Assembly: GCA_003488525.1 (NCBI GenBank)
Contig: DNLG01000078.1
Coordinates: forward strand, 2,611 to 39,944
Length of the DNA stretch: 37,334 nucleotides
Direction of reading: 5' to 3'
DNA from: Bacteroidota bacterium
Lineage (GTDB): Bacteria > Bacteroidota > Ignavibacteria > Kapaibacteriales > Kapaibacteriaceae
How positions within the stretch are numbered: the stretch's first letter is position 1; the number at the start of each line of letters is the position of its first letter. Of this stretch, positions 15,891 to 24,283 are shown piece by piece. Below the pieces are notes generated by a model. The model was not told the origin of the DNA. It did no database searches and saw nothing but the letters and a program-made list of their open reading frames with translations. Both the position numbers and the translations under genes were made by a program.

Positions 15891-18691
15891 TGTTGTTACG
15901 ACTGCTCGGCCTGCCATCTGTCATGGCTCTGTGCGCGGCGCTTGCTGTACTGTCAACTTCGATACTGCCGGCACAGAACAAGCCCGCATACCAGCACTCT
16001 GAAGCACACCGCCGTCTGCTCCATGGAGTCGACACTGCCCTTTCGGTCCTTGGCATGCGCATGGCCGATCTTTCCATGCCGGCCGACCTTCTGGACCGCG
16101 ATCGGCACCGGAACGCCTTTCATGATCGCCTGTTTGACGACCCTCTGGCAAGCATGGCGTGGACTGATACGATCGCCGCAAAGCTTATCGCCCGCCAGGA
16201 TAGCACATGGCGTCAGGTGCATGCCTCCCTGGTCACTGCACTTGGTTCATACGGTCGAAGGCCCCAACCGCTAGCAGACGAGAGTTCGCCGATTCGCTAT
16301 CCGCCCGAGATGGAGCGTGCTGCACGACGTCTCAATACGACCTCGCGCAGACTCCTCGACCGCTACATCATCGGTACATTCAAGGCCGCTGCGGTCGCCA
16401 TGAACGTGACGCAGCTTCAGCCAACAATGAACCCAGGGCTTGAACTATCGAGCTTTAAGAAGCAGCTTGATTCGATGTGGACGCCATCGTCGGAGGACGA
16501 CAAGCTCACCCTCTGGCAGGTGTACGACGGTGAACAACGCAGCCGAGAATCCACGGATGCAGTGAATCGATCTCTAAGCACAGTTCTGAATGAGTCGCTC
16601 AATGACATGGGCATGGCGGTCTACCTTGATATCCTTGAGCAGAACGCGCAGGCTCTTCGTAACCATGCTGGCCTTCTGGATTCGGTGAAGAGCGTTGTTT
16701 TTCAGACCAGCGTCGGCCGCATAGCCATCGGCGGCAGAGGCACGGACCTCTACACTGGATCGTATGCGCTGATCATTGATGTTGGCGGCAATGATTCCTA
16801 TGACCTGGCATCGTCGGACTCAGCGATGACGCAGATCATCATCGACATGGACGGTGATGATGTTTATCGAGGTCAGGACCACACACTCGGCTCGGGTCAT
16901 TTTGGCATTGGCGTTCTGATAGACCATGCCGGCGATGATCAGTACACCGCGCGAGATTTTGCTCTCGGATCTGGCGTGTATGGCTTTGGCATTCTCCACG
17001 ATATGGCTGGCAACGATGTCTATCGCAGCCGTTCTAACTCCCAGGGGGCAGGCATTGTCGGCATGGGAATGCTGCTTGATGACTCAGGGCACGACCTCTA
17101 CGTCTGCGCCTCGCAGTCTCAGGCCTTTGGTGCCACGCGTGGCGTTGGGATCCTGAGCGACAACGCCGGCAATGACCGATACATCGCCGTGAGCCCCTTT
17201 GCTGATGTTCTTCGATACGATGACCACCAGGTTTCGTTTGCGCAAGGGGCTGCCCTGGGTCATCGACCAACGATGTCCGGAGGTATCGGTCTGCTTGTTG
17301 ATGCCTCCGGCAACGACCTCTACTCCTGCGACATCTATGGTCAGGGCACTGGATACTGGTTTGGACTTGGAGCCCTCATCGACCTCGGGGGAGACGACCG
17401 ATATGATGCGTATCAGTATGCTCAGGGCTCCGGCGTTCATTTTGCTGTTGGCCTTCTGACGGATGCAAGCGGTGAAGATGTCTATCGTTCTCACGGCGTG
17501 TCGCAAGGCTGCGGACACGACATTGCCACGGGACTGCTTCGAGATCACGCCGGTAACGACACGTACATGTGTGAGAGTCTCTCACTCGGGGCCGGCAATG
17601 CGAACGCCGTCTCAATCCTCTATGATGAATCGGGCCAGGACAGCTACAGCGCCTTGAATGAAAGCAACACCATCGGTTACTCTGACATGCGTCGCGGCTA
17701 CGGGATGATCGGGCTGTTCATTGATGGCGGAGGCCGCGACCGATATGGCGAGACACTTCGCAATGACACGGTAGTGGCAAAGTCGACCTACGGCCTGTTT
17801 CTCGATGCCGAACTTGATGGCACGCAGCGCAGTTCGTCACAGACCCCGCCGTCGGCTTCGTCCTACACGCTGACTTCCAGCATCGACAGTTTGTTTATCC
17901 AGGCTTCGGCCTCTCATCTCCGGTTTCAGAACGCCGTGTCCCCGGCACGGAAGGAACTGGGCAAGCGCGGACAACCGGCACTCGCATTCCTCGAAACACA
18001 GCTTTCAACTCAGATGCCACGTGAGCGCCTGACGTTGGAGATCGTGCTTCCCGATCTGTATGCAAGTGACCGTGATTCGACCATAGCTCTACTCAGGCGC
18101 GGCCTGCTGTCGGACGATAACGCCTCGGTCACCATCGCAGCGACAGTCGCGGGCAAGGTCAAGTGCCGAGAACTGGTTTCGACGCTTACGGACATGGTTT
18201 CGAGTGCTTCATGGCGTCGACGTCGGCTTGCCGTCGCCACACTTGGCGAGATCGGAGACTCGGCCAGTATTCCTGCCTTGAGAGCGGCCTGCAAGGACGT
18301 GCATCCATACGTGCGTCAGCGCGCGGCAAGCGCATACACGCGATACGTCAGCAGCGACGATCCGTTGCTGGCAACGTTGCTCGCTGACACGCTGCAGGTT
18401 GTTCGCATGGCTGCAATAGAGGGCCTTGCGCGCGGTGCAAAGCGCCCCCTCTCATCGATCTTACCGCTTATTGATGGACACGCAGATCAGCGGTCGTTGC
18501 CATCTATGATGCGTCTGCTGGCTGCATCGGATACAACAGCATCTGATATCGACACCTTCACGCAATGGTGGTCACGGCAGGATGACTCTCGGAAGGGGCT
18601 CGTACGGCGCATCAGCGCGGCAGTGCCTGGCCCACTGATCCGTGTCATGGATGGCACGACGAGTTCGTCGCCGACGGAACCGAGGAAATGA
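15890..18691 (+). CDS. Large exported Gly/Asp/Tyr-repeat protein with C-terminal HEAT-like helices
   Basis: I do not recognise a named family for this 933-residue protein. It has a signal peptide (MLLRLLGLPSVMALCAALAVLSTSILPAQN). A mostly helical region follows at about 40-270. About 12 tandem repeats then cover residues 290-645, each 22-47 residues (mostly 26-27) and following G-(I/L)-L-x-D-x-x-G-x-D-x-Y, often with an S-Q-G-x-G step between. This pattern suggests a beta-solenoid, and the regular Asp/Asn residues could bind calcium. Residues 690-900 look like HEAT repeats (for example RRLAVATLGEIGDSASIPALRAACKD). The ATG at 15890 overlaps the TPR gene stop by one base; a GTG at 15887 is also possible. 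The 3' end overlaps rqcH as ATGA. A scaffold or surface role is inference only. Confidence 0.8.
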   Translation: MLLRLLGLPSVMALCAALAVLSTSILPAQNKPAYQHSEAHRRLLHGVDTALSVLGMRMADLSMPADLLDRDRHRNAFHDRLFDDPLASMAWTDTIAAKLIARQDSTWRQVHASLVTALGSYGRRPQPLADESSPIRYPPEMERAARRLNTTSRRLLDRYIIGTFKAAAVAMNVTQLQPTMNPGLELSSFKKQLDSMWTPSSEDDKLTLWQVYDGEQRSRESTDAVNRSLSTVLNESLNDMGMAVYLDILEQNAQALRNHAGLLDSVKSVVFQTSVGRIAIGGRGTDLYTGSYALIIDVGGNDSYDLASSDSAMTQIIIDMDGDDVYRGQDHTLGSGHFGIGVLIDHAGDDQYTARDFALGSGVYGFGILHDMAGNDVYRSRSNSQGAGIVGMGMLLDDSGHDLYVCASQSQAFGATRGVGILSDNAGNDRYIAVSPFADVLRYDDHQVSFAQGAALGHRPTMSGGIGLLVDASGNDLYSCDIYGQGTGYWFGLGALIDLGGDDRYDAYQYAQGSGVHFAVGLLTDASGEDVYRSHGVSQGCGHDIATGLLRDHAGNDTYMCESLSLGAGNANAVSILYDESGQDSYSALNESNTIGYSDMRRGYGMIGLFIDGGGRDRYGETLRNDTVVAKSTYGLFLDAELDGTQRSSSQTPPSASSYTLTSSIDSLFIQASASHLRFQNAVSPARKELGKRGQPALAFLETQLSTQMPRERLTLEIVLPDLYASDRDSTIALLRRGLLSDDNASVTIAATVAGKVKCRELVSTLTDMVSSASWRRRRLAVATLGEIGDSASIPALRAACKDVHPYVRQRAASAYTRYVSSDDPLLATLLADTLQVVRMAAIEGLARGAKRPLSSILPLIDGHADQRSLPSMMRLLAASDTTASDIDTFTQWWSRQDDSRKGLVRRISAAVPGPLIRVMDGTTSSSPTEPRK
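16763..17821 (+). repeat. Coding region of about 12 Gly/Asp/Tyr repeats
   Basis: This segment encodes the tandem repeats of the large exported protein. Repeat cores include DVGGNDSY, DMDGDDVY, DHAGDDQY, DMAGNDVY, DDSGHDLY, DNAGNDRY, DASGNDLY, DLGGDDRY, DASGEDVY, DHAGNDTY, DESGQDSY and DGGGRDRY. The protein pattern is conserved while the DNA is not, so the repeats look old rather than recently expanded. Confidence 0.85.
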
Positions 18692-20289
18692 TCGGCCATC
18701 ATCTCACGCTTGAGCACATCGCACGGGAACTGAGTACTCTTCTCTGCGGTGCAACATTGGTGCGCGCATGGTCACAGCAGAAGGGTGTGGCCACGCTCGT
18801 TTTTGCCATGGGGTCAGATGAGATTCCGGTGGTCATCGACGTGCATGCGAAGGATGCCTCGATCACGGTGCGTCAGAGTGCGCAGCGCGCGCTGCGCAAT
18901 TGTATCGACATTTTTCCGGGGTTACTTGGCCAGAGTCTCGGCGCTGTGGTGAAACTCGAGCACGACCGGGTTATCAGTTTCATCTTTTCCCATGATGTCC
19001 TCCATGTAGAGCTTTTCAGCGCTGGCCGCGGCAACATCCTCTGCTGCCATGAGGCCATGGTGACCGATGCGCTGCACCGGAGGACGGAGCGCATCGGGCA
19101 TGCCTTTTCGACGTTGCCTCGGGTCTCTGCCGAGCCTCTCGTTCGCGCTGAACTGACGCTGCTGCAGGATCTGTCAACGTGTGCGCATCGACTTGGCAAG
19201 CACTACGCGGAAGAAGTCTGCATCCGTGCCGGACTCAGCCCGTCGCTGCTGGTCGAGCAGCTCTCGGCAGATCAGCGAGAGCTCGTCACGGCATGCGTAG
19301 TGTCGCTCCTGGAGCAGTGCCGGACGTGCACGCAATATCTAATCCTGCGGCGCGGCGACGACGTGCTGCTGTCGCTCATCCCGCTGCATGGCTGGCAGGT
19401 CGGCGAGAGTCATGACTCGGTGCTCGAGGCTGTGCGCATTGTCTCGTTCCGACGCCGCTCGGATCGTACATTTCGTGATGAACAGCAGCGTCAGCTGCGG
19501 TCGATCGACGCTCTGATCGGCAAGATCAGCCGCACCCTGCAGGCCGTTCTCGGCGATGAGGATGCTACGGGGCGCTCTGGTCGCTATCGCTCATGGGCTG
19601 ACACGCTGATGGCTCAGCAGGATATTCAGCGCACCGGGATGAATCACCTCGAACTTGTTAACGTGGTCAGCGGCGAATCGGAGACGATTCCACTGCGGCG
19701 GGAATCGACGATTCTCGAAAATGCCACGGCGCTCTATGCCAAAGCTCGTGATGCCGAGCAGGCTGCTCGACGTCGAGAGCAGCGCATTCCGGAATTGCGA
19801 CGTCGACTCGACGACCTCTACGGTGAGCGCAATCGTATCGCAGCAGCCCGGTCGCTTTCGGATCTCCCTAAACACCCGCCAGCCATGGATAACCAGCAGA
19901 ACACTCGTACTCCCGTTTTCAGGGAGTTTCGACTTGATGACAAACACACGCTCTATGTCGGCCGCAGTGCGGCAAACAACGACGAGCTAACGATGAAGTT
20001 TGCGCGGCAGCAGGACTGGTGGATGCACGTGCGGGGCGCGAGTGGTTCACATGCTGTGCTGCGGGGAGTGAGCGGTCCGAAGATCCCGAAGCAGATCCTA
20101 GAAGCAGCGGCGGCCATCACCGCCTATTACTCGCAGGCGCGCAATGCCTCCTACGTTCCTGTCGTTTACACGCAGCGCAAGTACGTCCGCAAGCCCAAGG
20201 GGGCGAACGTTGGAGCAGTAGTGATCGACCGCGAGCAGACCGTCATGGTGCGTCCGTCTCTGCCCGAGGGCGCGATCAGCGAAGAATGA
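18688..20289 (+). CDS. rqcH: RqcH/NFACT-family ribosome quality control protein
   Basis: This 533-residue protein is of the NFACT (Tae2/Rqc2/RqcH) family. In other bacteria RqcH binds stalled 50S subunits carrying peptidyl-tRNA and recruits alanyl-tRNA to add C-terminal alanine tails that mark the chain for degradation. The N-terminal NFACT-N part (about 1-220) contains the DR pair thought to be needed for tRNA binding (Asp93-Arg94 in EHDRVISFIF). A helical/coiled-coil middle (about 265-400) has EQAARRREQRIPELRRRLDDL. The C-terminal NFACT-R domain (about 410-515) shows TLYVGRSAANNDELTMKFA, DWWMHVRGASGSHAVLR and YTQRKYVRKPKGANVGAV. The ATG at 18688 overlaps the preceding gene as ATGA. Its 3' end overlaps the convergent T9SS cargo gene by 14 bp. 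Confidence 0.92.
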   Translation: MIGHHLTLEHIARELSTLLCGATLVRAWSQQKGVATLVFAMGSDEIPVVIDVHAKDASITVRQSAQRALRNCIDIFPGLLGQSLGAVVKLEHDRVISFIFSHDVLHVELFSAGRGNILCCHEAMVTDALHRRTERIGHAFSTLPRVSAEPLVRAELTLLQDLSTCAHRLGKHYAEEVCIRAGLSPSLLVEQLSADQRELVTACVVSLLEQCRTCTQYLILRRGDDVLLSLIPLHGWQVGESHDSVLEAVRIVSFRRRSDRTFRDEQQRQLRSIDALIGKISRTLQAVLGDEDATGRSGRYRSWADTLMAQQDIQRTGMNHLELVNVVSGESETIPLRRESTILENATALYAKARDAEQAARRREQRIPELRRRLDDLYGERNRIAAARSLSDLPKHPPAMDNQQNTRTPVFREFRLDDKHTLYVGRSAANNDELTMKFARQQDWWMHVRGASGSHAVLRGVSGPKIPKQILEAAAAITAYYSQARNASYVPVVYTQRKYVRKPKGANVGAVVIDREQTVMVRPSLPEGAISEE

Positions 20290-23200
20290 TCAGCAACGTG
20301 CGGCTCTGGCCCACGCGCAGGATGTAGGTCCCCTGCTCAAGGGCCGACACATCGACTCCCTGCTCGGTCTGCGACGCAGGCAGCTGCCGCTGGTATACTA
20401 CGCGTCCGTCCATAGCGGTGATCGAGATATCATGCAGGCCTCTGCCCGATCGGATGTGGATCATATCAGACGCCGGGTTGGGACCAACGTCGATGTTGTG
20501 GACAGACGAGCCCTCCGCGACGCTGACCGGCAGACCGGAGTATGTCATCATGATCTGCGTGGGTGTAAGCAGCCCCCTATCGACATTGGCCGACACACCG
20601 GACTGGTTCAAGCGAAGAAAACCATTGTCGTTGATGCGTGCTGCGGACCATTCCTCCGAGGTGCTCCACGACGAGCGAGTCAGGATGCCGTACGTCCTGT
20701 CAGTCGAATCATCGGCAAGAGCGCGTCGATCGCAGGAAAGACGCATCCGTGCCAGCTCAGCGCCTCGCTGCGGACCAAAGACGTTCAGCACACGCCAGCT
20801 ATGTTCAAGAGGATTCTGCTGTCCTGTCGCTCTGGCACCGGCTACCCGGTCAAAGGTGGTCATCACCAGTTCCACGTCGTCTGTAAGGGGCTTCTGGAGC
20901 TCGACGGTGTCCTCGGCAAATCCCGCCTGCCGAGCCCCCTTGGCAAGCCGCACGAGCTCGCTCGAACCGGACGCCACAAGTGCGCCCGAGGCGATGGGCC
21001 CGGAGCCCGATTGATAGCTCCCGTCGCGGCCGGCAACTTTGTCGTAGATCACTCCTCGTGAGCCCTCATTGAACTGGTAGTAGGCCATCAGTCCCTCGTC
21101 ACCGCGACGTCGGGTAAGGTGCATGGATGTCCTGACGTCGAATTCGGTTAGACATCGGCTGTAGAGCGACACCTCGTCGATGGAGCCCGAGAAATTGCGG
21201 TCGCTCCAGTAGTGATAGGTTCCGAGCGTGAACACCAGTGATGACAGATCCAGTTTCGGCAGAGACGTTGCATCCTTGCTACCGATGCCATTGACGTACA
21301 CCGTCGCACCGGTGCTGTCAATGGTCAACGCCACATGTGACCATTCATCAGGGCGGAGGGTAAGACCCGAGCCCCACCACCATCGACCTCCTGACCAGAG
21401 GTATCCGAGCTCATTACGATCATTGACAAACTGCAGTCCTATTTCCTGCGATACACCGGGATCAGCATCCGTGCAGAGGATCGCAGAAAAATTGGGCTGC
21501 ATGCCAACGGGCTTGACCCAGGCCGTGAAGCTGAACTCGCGCGTGGTGCCGGAGTAGCGGCCCAGCGTGATATGATCCTGCGCACCCGACAGGTCTGCCG
21601 CATTGCCTGCTTCGGCTGCGAAGACCTCGCACTCACTCGGCAGCACCGTGATGGCATCCTTCATCAATGCTGTGTCGGCTCCGTATTCGTTCTCAACGAT
21701 GAGACGCACGTCATATGTGCCGGGTGCTGAGTAGAGGACGTTCACAACCGGGAGGGCAGACTCCGACGGCTTACCCGATGGGAACTGCCAGCGACGTCGG
21801 AAGGCCGCAGTTTCAATGGCCGCTGACCGGCAGCCGAACCGCACGGGATGGCGCGCACATCGAACGGTATCGGTGTCCATCGAGATCAATGCACGGGGCT
21901 TGGTCGACATGGGGAGATCGATCTGCCACAGTCCGCGGTTGGTAGCGATGCGAAGTCGGGATCCCGGGTCATCAATGTGCAGGAAGTTCACATCGGAAAT
22001 GGGAAGCCCCCTACCGAAGAGGGCCCACCTGGTTTGCGGCGTGTACCGATAGACGCCATAACTCGTCCCGGCGTAGAGTTCACCCGATGTGCCGCGGCGG
22101 CTCACCAGCGTGAAGATCGCGAACGCTGGAAGCCCGTCAGAAAGCGATGCCCAGGTCTGTCCTGCATCGGAGGTTTCGGCAACCTTCACCTTGTTTTGAT
22201 TGCCTCCAAAGGCCACGTACAGTCGAGAGGAGACGTCGTCATCGAAGGCAACATCTACCATTCCCTGCCCACGAGAAACACTCTCCTTCGGCGTGATATT
22301 CGTCCAGCTCACTCCGGCATCAAGACTCTGCCAGAGCTCAGCGTCGGCAATAGCAACAATGTGATTGCCATTCTCGGGGTGCACACGCACGCGTGATACG
22401 TAACGTGCAAACGTCTTCAGCGTCGTCCACGAGCTGGCATTATCGTCGCTGAGAACCACGCGTTGTGTGGCGTGATCAGCGGCAATGATGCGGAAGTAGC
22501 GCACCGGGTCGAACTCGATGTTGTTCATCGTCAGATAGCCAAGATCGATTCCCAGCTCCGAGGAGGAAGGGGGCAGAAGCTTTGATCGCGTGCGTCGCAC
22601 GCGGACGTTGCCCCAGGGCTTGGCATAGATCCATTCACTGGCAACCGGGTTGACGTTTGCACCCATGGCGTCTGCCCCGGCCCACGGATACCAGCCTCCC
22701 ATGGGGAACTCAGCCGTGTAGACGGTCGTGTCACGAAAGAACGTCGGCAGGTGATAGGCCCCCATGGCCATGATGTGTCCGTCGTGCGACTGATCAAAGC
22801 CCCAGACCTCCGCGGCACTGATGCCGAAACTGCGCTCGGAGATCGACCCGCCGCGGTTACTGCTGAGTGTTATCCCGCCGTCATGCGTAAGCCAGACCGA
22901 ATCGCCGACAACCGATGCGGATTGAATGTCGTAGTGCATCGGAGGAAATGTTCGCCAGTTGCGACCACCGTCGCTGGAGCGATACGGGAAAATGCCGGCA
23001 GCAACCATGAACTGCGGATCCCGCGATGAGATCGCAAACCCCATATCCCAGGTGACCTGTCCCAGCCCCTTGCCGTCGATATCGTAGTCGAAGATATTCG
23101 GGTTCGTCCCACGGTTCGTTGCTTCCGGACCGTCAACGTTTCCGCAGCAGCGGTGCTCAAAGGTCGACCCTTCATCGGTGGAAACGTACAATCCATAGAC

Positions 23201-24268
23201 GCCGCCGAATTCACCGGCAGAGCCGGCGATCATGACGCTTACCATCCCGGGCGATGCCGGCGTGACGGCCAGCAATGCCCGCGCCATCGACATGCCTGGC
23301 CGAGCAGCCGGATAGCCCTGACCAGTGGGATTGAACTTCACGCCCGAGCTTGTTGACCTCACGAAGCTGATGTGCGATTCGATCTGCACGAGGCCGTAGG
23401 CAACGTCACTGCGCTCGGGATGCCACAGCAAGTCCCACCATGTGCCGATCATGTTGCTGGCCGACTTCCATGTCGATCCTGCGTCGGTCGACAGGAACAA
23501 ACGTCCGATCGTTGCAATCACTACACGCCGGGCATTGTTCGGGTCGACGGCGCAGAGATCCACTGCCACCGCCTGCGTAAGGGCAAGGTCCCCCTCGAGA
23601 GAAACGCGACGAAACGTCAGCCCCGTGTCGGTAGACACGTACAGGCCGGCGCTGGTGGCGGCATACACCGTATCGTTCGCAACCGTGAACCGTTGAACAC
23701 TCTGGATCGGCTCGTCCTGAGCGATCGCCGACCAGGTGCGCCCGGCATCCGTGCTGCGCCATATGCCGGCAGAAATCGTTCCAGCAAGAATCAGCTCCGG
23801 CTGCCCGGGCCAGACAAGATGTGTTCGCACCACACCGATGCCCTGCGAACCGGTCTGCAGCACGGCGTCCGTGTCCCAGCCGAATGGACCGAGGGCCTGC
23901 CACTGTGGCTCAGAGCTTTGCACATTCTCCGAGGCACTCTTGCGCCGAAGGGACTCGCGCAGGATCTCGCCGATTGGCGGCCTCAGGGGGCCGATGTTGC
24001 CGCGCGCGTCAGCGTGAGGGAGACGTTCGGAGATCCAGCGCCGAGCCGCGCGAACCTGTCTGCTCGCCCCCTGACCGTGCGTGGAAGAGTCCCGCTGCAG
24101 AAGCGTCAGGACATCGAAGACATTGGGATGGTCGGCCTCGACAAGCCGATACCACTGCGAATGACGGTGTTGAGGATTATCCGGCAGACGCTCATCGTTG
24201 CGACTCGCTCCGGCCGCAGCCGACGTCAGCAACGGCAGAAGAATGACGAGAAACGCATAAACCGGCAT
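20276..24268 (-). CDS. Secreted multidomain protein with Asp-box propeller, PKD, LamG and T9SS sorting domain
   Basis: This 1330-residue protein has a signal peptide (MPVYAFLVILLPLLTSAAAG). Residues about 130-790 hold at least eight Asp-box (BNR) motifs such as RSTDAGRTW, VSTDTGLTF, LSTDAGSTW, RSSDGGRNW and QSLDAGVSW, which build sialidase/sortilin-type beta-propellers. A PKD-like domain follows near 800-880 (YSAPGTYDVRLIVEN), then a LamG/concanavalin domain near 890-1085 (EFSFTAWVKPVG, DEWSHVALTIDSTGATVYVNG). The last 70 residues form a type A T9SS sorting domain with VGPNPASDMIHI, DGRVVYQRQL and LEQGTYILRVG. It should be exported to the cell surface or medium by the type IX system. The propeller may bind glycans or proteins; no enzyme function can be assigned. 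It starts 15 bp after the PorE-like gene, so the two are probably cotranscribed. Confidence 0.88.
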   Translation of the reverse strand: MPVYAFLVILLPLLTSAAAGASRNDERLPDNPQHRHSQWYRLVEADHPNVFDVLTLLQRDSSTHGQGASRQVRAARRWISERLPHADARGNIGPLRPPIGEILRESLRRKSASENVQSSEPQWQALGPFGWDTDAVLQTGSQGIGVVRTHLVWPGQPELILAGTISAGIWRSTDAGRTWSAIAQDEPIQSVQRFTVANDTVYAATSAGLYVSTDTGLTFRRVSLEGDLALTQAVAVDLCAVDPNNARRVVIATIGRLFLSTDAGSTWKSASNMIGTWWDLLWHPERSDVAYGLVQIESHISFVRSTSSGVKFNPTGQGYPAARPGMSMARALLAVTPASPGMVSVMIAGSAGEFGGVYGLYVSTDEGSTFEHRCCGNVDGPEATNRGTNPNIFDYDIDGKGLGQVTWDMGFAISSRDPQFMVAAGIFPYRSSDGGRNWRTFPPMHYDIQSASVVGDSVWLTHDGGITLSSNRGGSISERSFGISAAEVWGFDQSHDGHIMAMGAYHLPTFFRDTTVYTAEFPMGGWYPWAGADAMGANVNPVASEWIYAKPWGNVRVRRTRSKLLPPSSSELGIDLGYLTMNNIEFDPVRYFRIIAADHATQRVVLSDDNASSWTTLKTFARYVSRVRVHPENGNHIVAIADAELWQSLDAGVSWTNITPKESVSRGQGMVDVAFDDDVSSRLYVAFGGNQNKVKVAETSDAGQTWASLSDGLPAFAIFTLVSRRGTSGELYAGTSYGVYRYTPQTRWALFGRGLPISDVNFLHIDDPGSRLRIATNRGLWQIDLPMSTKPRALISMDTDTVRCARHPVRFGCRSAAIETAAFRRRWQFPSGKPSESALPVVNVLYSAPGTYDVRLIVENEYGADTALMKDAITVLPSECEVFAAEAGNAADLSGAQDHITLGRYSGTTREFSFTAWVKPVGMQPNFSAILCTDADPGVSQEIGLQFVNDRNELGYLWSGGRWWWGSGLTLRPDEWSHVALTIDSTGATVYVNGIGSKDATSLPKLDLSSLVFTLGTYHYWSDRNFSGSIDEVSLYSRCLTEFDVRTSMHLTRRRGDEGLMAYYQFNEGSRGVIYDKVAGRDGSYQSGSGPIASGALVASGSSELVRLAKGARQAGFAEDTVELQKPLTDDVELVMTTFDRVAGARATGQQNPLEHSWRVLNVFGPQRGAELARMRLSCDRRALADDSTDRTYGILTRSSWSTSEEWSAARINDNGFLRLNQSGVSANVDRGLLTPTQIMMTYSGLPVSVAEGSSVHNIDVGPNPASDMIHIRSGRGLHDISITAMDGRVVYQRQLPASQTEQGVDVSALEQGTYILRVGQSRTLLIILR

Positions 24269-24283
24269 TGCGCTGGTCGGGCG

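Noticed and set aside
16763..17821. CRISPR-like periodicity
   Set aside because: The period is in the protein (Gly/Asp/Tyr repeats) and the DNA copies are diverged. There are no identical short repeats with unique spacers, and no cas genes.
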